Source of the DNA: a virus | IMG/VR virus record: IMGVR_UViG_3300042887_005324 | Coordinates: 110,042-174,041 of that record | Reading direction: 5' to 3' (one strand) | DNA length: 64,000 bases | Shown here: positions 45,592-52,462 of the stretch, one piece after another | Position numbering within the stretch: the stretch's first letter is position 1 | How the letters are laid out: each line of letters begins with the position of its first letter | Translations under genes and position numbers: made by a program | The notes under the pieces: generated by a model | What the model saw: only the letters and a program-made list of their open reading frames with translations | What the model was told of the DNA's origin: nothing | Database searches by the model: none

Positions 45592-45885
45592 ATGACAGAT
45601 TTAGAAAAAATATTAGATTCCAATCCTCAACTCTATAGTATTTCAGATTCACTTATCTGTGAAATTTGTGAAGAAATATTTAAAATTAGATTAAATTATG
45701 ACAAGACTTTTGTAGATAACGGAATGGACGAATTAGACTCTATTGGGCTAGTAATGCAAATTGAAAAAAGATTGAACATTTCAATACCGGATGAAGTCAT
45801 TGAACTGATATTCAATCTTGAAGAAAAACCTATTAGATTTACTCAAATTATTAGAAATAAAAAAATAGAAAATTTAGGTATTTAA
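45592..45885 (+). CDS. acyl carrier protein-like
   Basis: 97 aa from the ATG at 45592; the longer frame back to 45553 would include the promoter box. NGMDELDSIGLVMQIEKRLN followed by ISIPDE matches the ACP core, with Ser in a DSI motif (canonical DSL) that would carry 4'-phosphopantetheine. The flanking helices fit a four-helix ACP of roughly usual length. A phage ACP could interact with host lipid synthesis, or supply a carrier for a modification pathway; nothing adjacent shows which. Placed next to DNA ligase with a 38-nt gap that holds a separate promoter. Confidence 0.75.
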   Translation: MTDLEKILDSNPQLYSISDSLICEICEEIFKIRLNYDKTFVDNGMDELDSIGLVMQIEKRLNISIPDEVIELIFNLEEKPIRFTQIIRNKKIENLGI

Positions 45886-45910
45886 ACTTGTTTTTTTAAG
45901 AAAAATCACT

Positions 45911-45918
45911 TATATTTG
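45911..45918 (+). promoter_or_regulatory. Bacteroidota-type -7 promoter box (TATATTTG)
   Basis: 5 nt before the ATG of the DNA ligase gene at 45924. Confidence 0.65.
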
Positions 45919-45923
45919 TAAAT

Positions 45924-47762
45924 ATGATTAAACAATTAATTGAAAACATAACAAAAGCTAACGAAGCCTATCGAGTTGGTAGTCCAATAATGTCAGATCA
46001 AGATTATGATATTTTAATTGATAAACTACAATCAATCGATCCTAATAATGACTTACTAAAATCAGTTGGTCACAAAATACAAGACGATTCCCGAAAAAGA
46101 AAGTTGCCAATTCCTATGGCTTCTATGAATAAAGTAAAAACCATAGATGAAATAAATGATTGGGTAAGATTAAAAATGATAAATCCTAATCAAACTGTTG
46201 TAATTACTCCTAAATACGATGGGTTGTCTCTTTGTGTAAACGAATTAACAAAAGAAGCTTGGACAAGAGGCGATGGTGAATTTGGACAGAAATCAGATAA
46301 TCACTATAAACTAATTGGTAATAAATTAGGTGAAGTACTTATGTATTCATTCAAATTTAACTTCACATTTGGTGAAGTTATGATGCCAAAGAAAGTATTT
46401 ACAGAAAAATATTCTCAAGAATTTGCTAACCCAAGAAATCTGGTTGCTGGTCTTCTTAATTCAAAAGAAGTTACCGAAGCCTTAAAAGATTGTGTCTATA
46501 TTAAATATGGAGCAGTAAGTGACTCTAAACATTTCTTTAATACAAAAAGTGAAATTCTTAAAGAGTTAAATGTTGGTCAAGTTATCAAAGTACCATTTGA
46601 AGTAATTCCAATTAATCAAATCACTTCTGATTTACTTAATAATCTATTCAAAGCTTGGTCTGAGGATTTTGAAATCGATGGTTTAATTTTAGAAATCGAT
46701 TATCTACCTACTCAGGAACAATTAGGTCGTGAGACATCATCTAACAATCCTTGTTTTGCAAGAGCATTTAAGTCTCCAGATTTTGAACAAACTGCAGAAA
46801 CTACAATAACTGGTATTACTTGGAACATTTCTAAGCAAGGTCTTCTTAAACCAACTCTTCATGTTGATCCAATAAAATTAGATGGTGTAACTATTTCTAA
46901 TGTAACTGGAAATAACGCAAGATTTGTAAAAGACCTTCAGTTAGGATCTGGTGCTAAAGTAAAAATCAAGAGAAGTGGTATGGTTATTCCAATTATCTAT
47001 GAAGTGATCGAAGGAGTCGACTTTCAAATGCCAAACATTCCAAACATTGATTGGAATGAAAATGGTGTAGAACTAATTACTCTTGAAGAAACAGATGATC
47101 AAAAGTTCAAACAATTGGTTTCTTTCTTTGAAATTCTTGAAACAGATAATTTTGGAGAAGGTGTAATTAAACAATTATGGGAAGCTGGTCATAAAACAGT
47201 TAAAGACATTTTATCATTAACACAATCTGACTTAGAACAAATTGATAGATTCGGTAAGAGAAAATCTCAAATAGTCTTGAAATCAATTAAACAAGCTACT
47301 ACTGATGTAAGTCTCTCTAAGCTTCAACATGCCACTGGATTATTCAAAGGTTTAGGTAGTAAAAAGTTAGCATTGTTAGAAGGTTTTAAAAATAAACCAA
47401 CAATCGATCAAATCTTAGAAATTGATGGTTTCGCTGAAATCTCAGCTCAGTCATATATTGATGGATATGATAATTTCTTCCAGTTTATTAGTGATTTACC
47501 AATCACAATTCAAGAAAAAGTTGAGTCAGTAAAGGTATCAAATGATTTAGATGGATTGAATTTTGTATTCACTGGCGTAAGAAGACAAGAGCTTGAGGTA
47601 ATTATTGAGTCTCGTGGTGGGAAGATTGGTAGTAGTGTAAGCAAAAACACAACACATCTTGTAATGAAATCAGTAGGTTCTGGTTCTTCAAAGGAAAAGA
47701 AAGCAATGGATCTTGGTGTAAAAATTATGACTGTTGAACAATTAGAGGAGTTATTAAAATAA
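45924..47762 (+). CDS. ligA: NAD+-dependent DNA ligase
   Basis: 612 aa. Domain Ia at the N-terminus (residues 1-50, AYRVGSPIMSDQDYDIL) binds NMN; the adenylation motif KYDG at about 97-100 carries the nucleophilic lysine; RGDGEFGQ is the next motif; an OB-fold (TGITWNISKQGLLKPTL...VTISNVTGNNARFV), helix-hairpin-helix repeats and a C-terminal BRCT domain (about 539-612) follow. The four-cysteine zinc finger usually found between OB and HhH is not present, and the protein is about 50 aa shorter than bacterial LigA. Otherwise complete; joins nicks in phage replication and repair. Confidence 0.94.
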   Translation: MIKQLIENITKANEAYRVGSPIMSDQDYDILIDKLQSIDPNNDLLKSVGHKIQDDSRKRKLPIPMASMNKVKTIDEINDWVRLKMINPNQTVVITPKYDGLSLCVNELTKEAWTRGDGEFGQKSDNHYKLIGNKLGEVLMYSFKFNFTFGEVMMPKKVFTEKYSQEFANPRNLVAGLLNSKEVTEALKDCVYIKYGAVSDSKHFFNTKSEILKELNVGQVIKVPFEVIPINQITSDLLNNLFKAWSEDFEIDGLILEIDYLPTQEQLGRETSSNNPCFARAFKSPDFEQTAETTITGITWNISKQGLLKPTLHVDPIKLDGVTISNVTGNNARFVKDLQLGSGAKVKIKRSGMVIPIIYEVIEGVDFQMPNIPNIDWNENGVELITLEETDDQKFKQLVSFFEILETDNFGEGVIKQLWEAGHKTVKDILSLTQSDLEQIDRFGKRKSQIVLKSIKQATTDVSLSKLQHATGLFKGLGSKKLALLEGFKNKPTIDQILEIDGFAEISAQSYIDGYDNFFQFISDLPITIQEKVESVKVSNDLDGLNFVFTGVRRQELEVIIESRGGKIGSSVSKNTTHLVMKSVGSGSSKEKKAMDLGVKIMTVEQLEELLK

Positions 47763-47780
47763 CTCATAAAAAATTAAACT

Positions 47781-47794
47781 TTTAATATATATAA
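47781..47794 (+). promoter_or_regulatory. candidate phage-type promoter box upstream of the sigma-factor gene (TTTAATATATATAA)
   Basis: About 100 nt upstream of the sigma-factor start. If used by the phage sigma it would give autoregulation and a 5' leader of about 95 nt. Confidence 0.4.
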
Positions 47795-47824
47795 TCATAT
47801 AAATTAAGTATATTTATATACATT

Positions 47825-47896
47825 AACGGCAATTAGAGAGAATTAAGAAATTGATATATTGATTATATATCAAAAAACAAAAATAAACGGCAATTA
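47825..47896 (+). promoter_or_regulatory. leader with repeated AACGGCAATTA and a 9-bp inverted repeat
   Basis: AACGGCAATTA occurs at 47825-47835 and again at 47886-47896, the second copy overlapping the ATG. Between them, 47851-47873 is an inverted repeat with perfect arms TTGATATAT/ATATATCAA around a 5-nt centre. The layout suggests protein binding or translational control of the sigma gene. Confidence 0.45.
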
Positions 47897-48507
47897 TGGC
47901 AGAAGAAAAAGAAAAAACAGTCACAACATTCTCAGAACATGAAATCATTTTCAGAGAAAGAACAGGAAATGATTTTACATTTTTTTACAAAAAGTATTAT
48001 CCAAAGTTAATCTACTACACACAAAAAATGTGTGGAGACTCACAAAAAGCAGAAGATGTCACAGTAGAATCTTTTATGACAGCTTTTGAAAAAATCGAAA
48101 AGTACGAAAAAGAAAAAGCTCAATTCTCAACTTGGCTATTCACTATTGCTCGTAATATAATGTTACAAGACATCAAATCAACTCGTAAAACAATTTCAAT
48201 CGATGTTGAATTAGACGAAGAAGGTACAACTCTTAAAGACTTCATCGAAGAAGAAGAAGATAATTCTCACCTTACAAATCTTAATATCAAAAAAGCTGAT
48301 ATTATGAAAAAACACATTTCTGAACTAAAAGAACCTTATAAATCAGTTATTGAAATGAGAGAAATTCAGAAAATGGCTTATAAAGATATCGCAGATAAAT
48401 TAGGAAAAAATTTATCCACGATAAAAAGCCAAATTCGTAACGGTCGAGCTATACTTATATCACAGACTCAAAAAGAATTTGACATTCTTGAGAATATGTA
48501 TTTATAA
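47896..48507 (+). CDS. phage-encoded ECF-type sigma factor
   Basis: 203 aa. Region 2 (about 21-95) has FTFFYKKYYPKLIYYTQKM, then KAEDVTVESFMTAFEKIEKY and FSTWLFTIARNIMLQDIKS, matching the -10-binding core; region 4 (about 140-195) has LKEPYKSVIEMREIQKMAYK and DIADKLGKNLSTIKSQIRNGR, a helix-turn-helix. Region 3 is replaced by an acidic linker (FIEEEEDN). It would direct host RNA polymerase to phage promoters, a functional counterpart of T4 gp55. It is the obvious candidate to recognise the TTAATATATA-like boxes. Convergent with the outer-membrane-protein gene. Confidence 0.88.
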   Translation: MAEEKEKTVTTFSEHEIIFRERTGNDFTFFYKKYYPKLIYYTQKMCGDSQKAEDVTVESFMTAFEKIEKYEKEKAQFSTWLFTIARNIMLQDIKSTRKTISIDVELDEEGTTLKDFIEEEEDNSHLTNLNIKKADIMKKHISELKEPYKSVIEMREIQKMAYKDIADKLGKNLSTIKSQIRNGRAILISQTQKEFDILENMYL

Positions 48508-49269
48508 ACTTAGTTTTAAGAAAAATGTTAGTGTATGATCGAGTGGTTTAATTGAACTATTTATTGAAGATGAATAGGTTTGATAGACCACTTGGTCATT
48601 CACACCAACAGAAACTCCTTTTTTTAACAGATATTCTAAACTGGTATTAAGCCTACCATTTATATTATCTTTGAAATCAATTATTTTCCCATTACTCTTT
48701 ACAGTATAGAGAGAAGGCTGAAAAAATCCAATTGATGAAAATTTAATACTGTTTTTCTTATATACAAATTTCAGTCTCGTTGAAGACCTTAAAGCAAAAT
48801 TGTTAAATTCGTCACCAAAGTTTGATAAAAGATATTCTGGCAAAAACAGTTGAGATAAATCAATTTCAAGATTAGAATTTTTAACTAGTTTATGTCCCAA
48901 TCCCAATCCTAAAGATCCTCTCAAATCTATTTTTCTCAAAAAAGATTGTTCAGACTCATTGAAAAATATGAGTCTCCATTCATTTAATCTTCTTGTATAA
49001 TTAATTGAATTATAAAATTCTCTTTCTCTTATTTTGTAGACTTGATTTGTATTTTGAACTTGTGAGTATTGAAAACTAGAATTAACTGAGAGTTGATTTT
49101 TTTTGTTTTCGGCTATAATTTCAGGCTTTATATTCAGTGAATAGAAGTTAAAGTTTCCAGCTGTATAATTACCACCAATATTTAAGTTTTTTTTAACTAC
49201 TAATGAATCTGTTTGTGATAATAAGCTAAGACTGAAAATTGTGAAAAGTAAACAAAATAGATTTTTCAT
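48502..49269 (-). CDS. putative outer-membrane beta-barrel protein with signal peptide (DUF481-like)
   Basis: 255 aa from the ATG at 49269 (the frame extends to a TTG two codons upstream). MKNLFCLLFTIFSLSLLSQ is a Sec signal peptide with cleavage after the Ser-Gln region, as common in Bacteroidota. The mature part is a series of alternating strands (LSVNSSFQYSQVQ, FYNSINYTRRLNEWRLIFF, LRSSTRLKFVYKK) ending in a hydrophobic strand TLTFFLKLSL, as in DUF481-type barrels. A phage-encoded outer-membrane protein could alter receptor access or envelope stability. It is next to thioredoxin and SmpB, but oppositely oriented to them. Confidence 0.72.
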   Translation of the reverse strand: MKNLFCLLFTIFSLSLLSQTDSLVVKKNLNIGGNYTAGNFNFYSLNIKPEIIAENKKNQLSVNSSFQYSQVQNTNQVYKIREREFYNSINYTRRLNEWRLIFFNESEQSFLRKIDLRGSLGLGLGHKLVKNSNLEIDLSQLFLPEYLLSNFGDEFNNFALRSSTRLKFVYKKNSIKFSSIGFFQPSLYTVKSNGKIIDFKDNINGRLNTSLEYLLKKGVSVGVNDQVVYQTYSSSINSSIKPLDHTLTFFLKLSL

Positions 49270-49272
49270 ATA

Positions 49273-49287
49273 CAATATATATTAAAC
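49273..49287 (-). promoter_or_regulatory. candidate phage-type promoter box (GTTTAATATATATTG)
   Basis: Minus strand, 3 nt upstream of the ATG of the outer-membrane-protein gene. Confidence 0.45.
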
Positions 49288-49302
49288 TTAAAAAAATAAA
49301 TT

Positions 49303-49632
49303 ATGAGTATGATTACATATGCTACTGAACTAAATTCAGATAATTTTAAGACCACAATTAGTAATAATGAACTAGTTGTTGTTGATATCTGGGCTAAATG
49401 GTGTGGTCCGTGCAAAATGATATCACCAATTATTGATGAAGTTGCGGCTGAATTCGGAGAAAAAGTATTAGTCGGGAAACTTGAAACTGATCCTAACAAA
49501 GAATTAGTTGGTGAATTAGGTGTTAGAAATATCCCAACAATTTTAATCTACAAAAATGGCGAAGTTGTTGATCGACTTGTTGGTATGAAAAATAAAGCTG
49601 ACATAACAGAAACAATAAACAAATACATCTAA
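49303..49632 (+). CDS. trxA: thioredoxin
   Basis: 109 aa with the active site WCGPC at about 33-37 (VVDIWAKWCGPCKMI), the cis-Pro loop VRNIPTILIYKNG and the C-terminal GMKNKADITE helix: a complete cytoplasmic thioredoxin. In phages it may reduce ribonucleotide reductase or act as a polymerase processivity factor; neither partner is in the window. Its own terminator follows directly. Confidence 0.95.
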   Translation: MSMITYATELNSDNFKTTISNNELVVVDIWAKWCGPCKMISPIIDEVAAEFGEKVLVGKLETDPNKELVGELGVRNIPTILIYKNGEVVDRLVGMKNKADITETINKYI

Positions 49633-49660
49633 AAAAAACCACTCAAATGAGTGGTTTTTT
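49633..49660 (+). terminator. intrinsic terminator after thioredoxin
   Basis: AACCACTC/GAGTGGTT stem with an AAAT loop and six-T tail; A-run on the left would also allow reverse function. Confidence 0.9.
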
Positions 49661-49673
49661 AATTTAATATCAC

Positions 49674-49681
49674 TATATTTG
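49674..49681 (+). promoter_or_regulatory. Bacteroidota-type -7 promoter box (TATATTTG)
   Basis: 4 nt before the ATG of SmpB; isolated from thioredoxin by the terminator, so smpB is an independent, probably leaderless unit. Confidence 0.65.
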
Positions 49682-49685
49682 TAGA

Positions 49686-50114
49686 ATGATTGTTAATAGA
49701 AAAGCGAGATTTGAATATCATATTCTCAAAGAATACACGGCTGGTATACAACTTTTAGGGTCTGAGGTTAAATCTCTACGGTCTTCTAATGCTAATATCT
49801 CAGAGTCTTATTGTTATATTTGGAATAATGAGATTTTCGTAAAAAATATGTTTATTTCAAAATACGAAGAATCATCTTGGTTGAATCATGATGAAAGAAG
49901 AGACAGAAAATTATTACTCAATAAGTCCGAAATAAGAGAGATTGTTAAATTGAATCAAGATAATGGTGTTACCATTATTCCACTTGAATTATTTATTGTT
50001 AATGGTAGATTCAAATTAAAAATTGGTGTAGCAAAAGGTAAGAAGAATTTTGACAAAAGGCAGTCTATAAAGGAAAGAGAAGTTAAAAGAGAGATTTCAA
50101 GAGACTATAAATAA
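49686..50114 (+). CDS. smpB: SmpB, tmRNA-binding ribosome-rescue protein
   Basis: 142 aa, close to full bacterial length. NRKARFEYHILKEYTAGIQL with GSEVKSLRSSNANISESYCY is the conserved OB-fold core that binds the tRNA-like domain of tmRNA; ELFIVNGRFKLKIGVAKGKK and the C-terminal basic tail (DKRQSIKEREVKREISRDYK) that enters the mRNA channel are also intact. In bacteria SmpB with tmRNA releases stalled ribosomes. No tmRNA gene is recognised in the window, so it may use host tmRNA. Own TATATTTG promoter. Confidence 0.93.
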   Translation: MIVNRKARFEYHILKEYTAGIQLLGSEVKSLRSSNANISESYCYIWNNEIFVKNMFISKYEESSWLNHDERRDRKLLLNKSEIREIVKLNQDNGVTIIPLELFIVNGRFKLKIGVAKGKKNFDKRQSIKEREVKREISRDYK

Positions 50115-50304
50115 ACTTTTTAGATTTTTTGACTATAAAATCAACTTAATGTTCGAAAACCTGTGAACCACCTTATATTAAATATCATATAATATAATAT
50201 ATGAAGGGAGTTTTTAGATACAATGAACCTCTTAAATTTTTATTAAGAGGTTCATTTTTTAGACAGATAAAAATTTGATATATAAACAAAAAACCCGCTA
50301 AAAA
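50115..50304. other. 190-nt gap after smpB with a hairpin; no clear gene
   Basis: Contains AT-rich sequence, a short reading frame at 50201-50278 (25 codons) that contains the terminator hairpin and so is probably not coding, and a terminator. No tmRNA could be recognised. A short transcript ending at the hairpin is possible. Confidence 0.4.
50222..50260 (+). terminator. intrinsic terminator downstream of smpB
   Basis: Long stem AATGAACCTCTTAA/TTAAGAGGTTCATT with a short loop and T-run; lies 108 nt after the smpB stop. Confidence 0.8.
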
Positions 50305-50460
50305 ATGTCAAATGAAGAATTAATTGAAGAAATTCTTGTTAGTTCCTATAAATTAGGTATTGATAAAGATGTATTTGAACTATCAAGAAAGTATGAAAAA
50401 AATCTACCAAGAGTTGATGCTTTTCAAAAAGCTTTTTACGAAATAAAAAAAAATTTATAA
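50305..50460 (+). CDS. small hypothetical protein, 51 aa
   Basis: ATG at 50305 gives a 51-residue helical protein (NEELIEEILVSSYKLGID, then FQKAFYEIKKNL). It ends one base before the next gene, so it likely opens the operon with the I78-like inhibitor and lysozyme. Unknown function. Confidence 0.6.
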   Translation: MSNEELIEEILVSSYKLGIDKDVFELSRKYEKNLPRVDAFQKAFYEIKKNL

Positions 50461-50461
50461 T

Positions 50462-50659
50462 ATGATTAGACCAATAAGTGAAAGAGATTATGTCGGACTT
50501 ACTTTAATAGAAGCTGATGTTCAAGCTAGTGCAGATGGATACGAAATTAGAGTAGTGGAAGAAGATGGTGTATCTAGAATGCTAGTCATGGATGCAAAAT
50601 CAAATCGTCTAAATCTTAGATTAAGAAACAATATTGTAACCGCTGCTTATACTGGATAA
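50462..50659 (+). CDS. I78-type peptidase-inhibitor-like small protein
   Basis: 65 aa. GYEIRVVEEDGVSRMLVMDA followed by KSNRLNLRLRNNIVTAAYTG matches the potato-inhibitor-I/I78 fold: a short helix, two strands, a binding loop and a C-terminal strand ending xxY-x-G. These proteins inhibit serine proteases. No signal peptide, so intracellular. Close to the lysozyme gene (2 nt gap). The fold call is moderate; target unknown. Confidence 0.65.
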   Translation: MIRPISERDYVGLTLIEADVQASADGYEIRVVEEDGVSRMLVMDAKSNRLNLRLRNNIVTAAYTG

Positions 50660-50661
50660 AA

Positions 50662-51345
50662 ATGAAGACTAAATTTTTATTTCTATTTTTATTGTTGTCG
50701 AAAACAATACACTCTGGAAGTTCAAATAATAGTTGTCAGTATTTTAATTGTTACTACACTGGTATAGATATATCTCACTATCAAGGTGATATAAAGTGGT
50801 CAGAAATTGACTCTACATTAGATTTTGTGATAGTTAAAGCATCTGAAGGTGAAAGCTTAGTTGATTGTAAATTCGAAAAGAATTGGAATTCAATTAAATG
50901 TTTAAAAGGTGCCTATCATTTTTTTAGACCACAATATTCTGGTGAAAAACAAGCTAACTTATTTCTTAATGTAGTTAATTTTAAGCCAGGTGATATAAAA
51001 CCAATAATAGATGTTGAATATTCCCATTACTGGAAAGATACAATAAATATTAAAAAATATATTGATAACTTAGTTTGTTTTATCTCAGTAATCAAAGAAA
51101 GAACTGGTGTTATGCCAATTATTTACACTAATCCTCTTTTTTGGTCTAAGTACATAGAAAATCATTATCACTTTGATCACATACTTTGGGTAGCAGACTG
51201 GAGAGATAGAGAAGAACCCGAAATACCATCTAAATTTCATGATTGGACACTTTGGCAGTATTCTGATAAAGGAACCGTAAAAGGAATTAAAGGTCCAGTT
51301 GATTTAAACTACTGTAAAGATTTGGACACACTATTAATTAAATAA
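50662..51345 (+). CDS. GH25 family lysozyme with signal peptide (endolysin)
   Basis: 227 aa. The first ~18 residues (MKTKFLFLFLLLSKTIHS) form a Sec signal peptide. The catalytic domain begins YYTGIDISHYQGDIKW with the conserved first Asp, has DFVIVKASEGES, KGAYHFFRP and IIDVEYS (catalytic acidic pair) and ends WTLWQYSDKGTVKGIKGPVD, the complete GH25 pattern. It cleaves the MurNAc-GlcNAc bond of peptidoglycan. Sec export would deliver it to the periplasm without a holin pore, as in signal-arrest-release or exported endolysins. A terminator follows. Confidence 0.92.
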   Translation: MKTKFLFLFLLLSKTIHSGSSNNSCQYFNCYYTGIDISHYQGDIKWSEIDSTLDFVIVKASEGESLVDCKFEKNWNSIKCLKGAYHFFRPQYSGEKQANLFLNVVNFKPGDIKPIIDVEYSHYWKDTINIKKYIDNLVCFISVIKERTGVMPIIYTNPLFWSKYIENHYHFDHILWVADWRDREEPEIPSKFHDWTLWQYSDKGTVKGIKGPVDLNYCKDLDTLLIK

Positions 51346-51375
51346 AAAAACCTCTCAAATGAGAGGTTTTCTTTT
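51344..51375. terminator. bidirectional intrinsic terminator
   Basis: CCTCTC-AAAT-GAGAGG stem with A-run on the left and T-run on the right, between convergent lysozyme and nuclease genes. Confidence 0.9.
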
Positions 51376-52003
51376 AGTATGTTAGAGGTACTTTATACTT
51401 TAATTTCTTTTCTAAATCACCGATAGATAATTCTTGACAATATTTATCTGCATCTTTAGGTACATTTGCAAACCAAAGAGCATGTGTTACTTTTTTTGTA
51501 GATAGTGAGACTACAACTTTCCAACAATAATCTGGTACATAAACATTATTACCAATCTTTTTATTTGAAAATACACCACCACATATAACTAAAAGTGAGT
51601 CTGTTTGTGATTCTTGTCTGATTTGTGTTTCCCACTTCTTCCAGATTCCTCTATTTAGATTTGGGTATTGAGGTAAACAATTATAAAATCTGAATGTTTT
51701 CTCATCTTTGACACAATCAAAAGCAAAATCAGCAGCGTTTGCTAAGTGACCCATATCAAAACCACTACCAGCATAATCTTTATCAGTAGCCATAGGTATT
51801 TTTGTATCATTCTTAAACTTAAATCCAGCTCTACTACAATTACCACCACCTTTGTAAACTTTATAAGCTAAATAAACTGGTTCTTTAATATCAATATCAA
51901 AGTAAGACTTGTAAAAACCAGTATTGATTACTGTATCTATTCCTTGTGAAAAGGAAATTATGGATACAAAAATAGTAATTAAAAGTGAAATTATTTTTTT
52001 CAT
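51374..52003 (-). CDS. secreted DNA/RNA non-specific endonuclease (NUC1-like)
   Basis: 209 aa. MKKIISLLITIFVSIISFSQ is a signal peptide ending in the Ser-Gln typical of Bacteroidota. The catalytic region has DMGHLANAADF (canonical DRGH, here with Met for Arg) with the catalytic His, then NLNRGIWKKWE with the metal-binding Asn and Glu. Such nucleases are periplasmic or extracellular. In a phage, a periplasmic DNase could destroy incoming DNA (superinfection exclusion) or scavenge nucleotides after lysis. Overlaps the upstream gene by 4 nt (ATGA). Confidence 0.85.
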   Translation of the reverse strand: MKKIISLLITIFVSIISFSQGIDTVINTGFYKSYFDIDIKEPVYLAYKVYKGGGNCSRAGFKFKNDTKIPMATDKDYAGSGFDMGHLANAADFAFDCVKDEKTFRFYNCLPQYPNLNRGIWKKWETQIRQESQTDSLLVICGGVFSNKKIGNNVYVPDYCWKVVVSLSTKKVTHALWFANVPKDADKYCQELSIGDLEKKLKYKVPLTY

Positions 52004-52386
52004 ATTCTTCTGTTGTTATTTATTGGCATATCAGAGACAACTTGAACTTGTATTCCGAAATTATGACCATCTACATCTAAATCTCGATATTCAGTATTAG
52101 AATAGTTGATATTATTATTATCAAAAGTTATTGATTTTGGCCCATATCTTCTTTGATGTTCTCTTGCTCTTTGAGATTCGATTTCTCTTTGTTGAGCTGC
52201 AAACATCTCATCTACCGTCATATTATTATACGGGTTATCTAGCTGTGGATTTGGTATTGGATTATTAAACTCAGTTTTATAACCATACTTAGCAAGAAGA
52301 TTTGCTGCTTCACTACTTGTAACTTCAGTTGATTTAGTATCAACTTGTTGTGGCTCGATTAGTCTTACTTCAGGTCTATTATACAT
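52000..52386 (-). CDS. hypothetical protein, 128 aa
   Basis: Asn/Gln/Arg-rich with SSEAANLLAKYGYKTEF and a charged helix AAQQREIESQRAREHQRR; no signal peptide. Its stop overlaps the nuclease start, so the two are co-expressed. A TTTAATATATAG box lies upstream. Could be a minor virion or assembly protein; unknown. Confidence 0.6.
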   Translation of the reverse strand: MYNRPEVRLIEPQQVDTKSTEVTSSEAANLLAKYGYKTEFNNPIPNPQLDNPYNNMTVDEMFAAQQREIESQRAREHQRRYGPKSITFDNNNINYSNTEYRDLDVDGHNFGIQVQVVSDMPINNNRRI

Positions 52387-52390
52387 AGAA

Positions 52391-52402
52391 CTATATATTA
52401 AA
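52391..52402 (-). promoter_or_regulatory. candidate phage-type promoter box (TTTAATATATAG)
   Basis: Minus strand, 4 nt upstream of the 128-aa gene. Confidence 0.45.
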
Positions 52403-52436
52403 TAATTTTTTTATGTAAAATATCAAAACAAAGGAT

Positions 52437-52444
52437 TATTTTTG
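52437..52444 (+). promoter_or_regulatory. Bacteroidota-type -7 promoter box for the tRNA (TATTTTTG)
   Basis: 18 nt before the first tRNA base; suitable for a short 5' leader. Confidence 0.55.
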
Positions 52445-52462
52445 TAATATATACACATACAT

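Noticed and set aside
50150-50175. T-loop-like GTTCGAAAAC and GAACCACC after smpB, suggesting a tmRNA 3' end
   Set aside because: No pairing acceptor or T stem could be built and the loop lacks the conserved C; probably chance.
50201-50278. 25-codon reading frame in the gap after smpB
   Set aside because: A strong terminator hairpin lies inside it, so it is unlikely to be translated in full.
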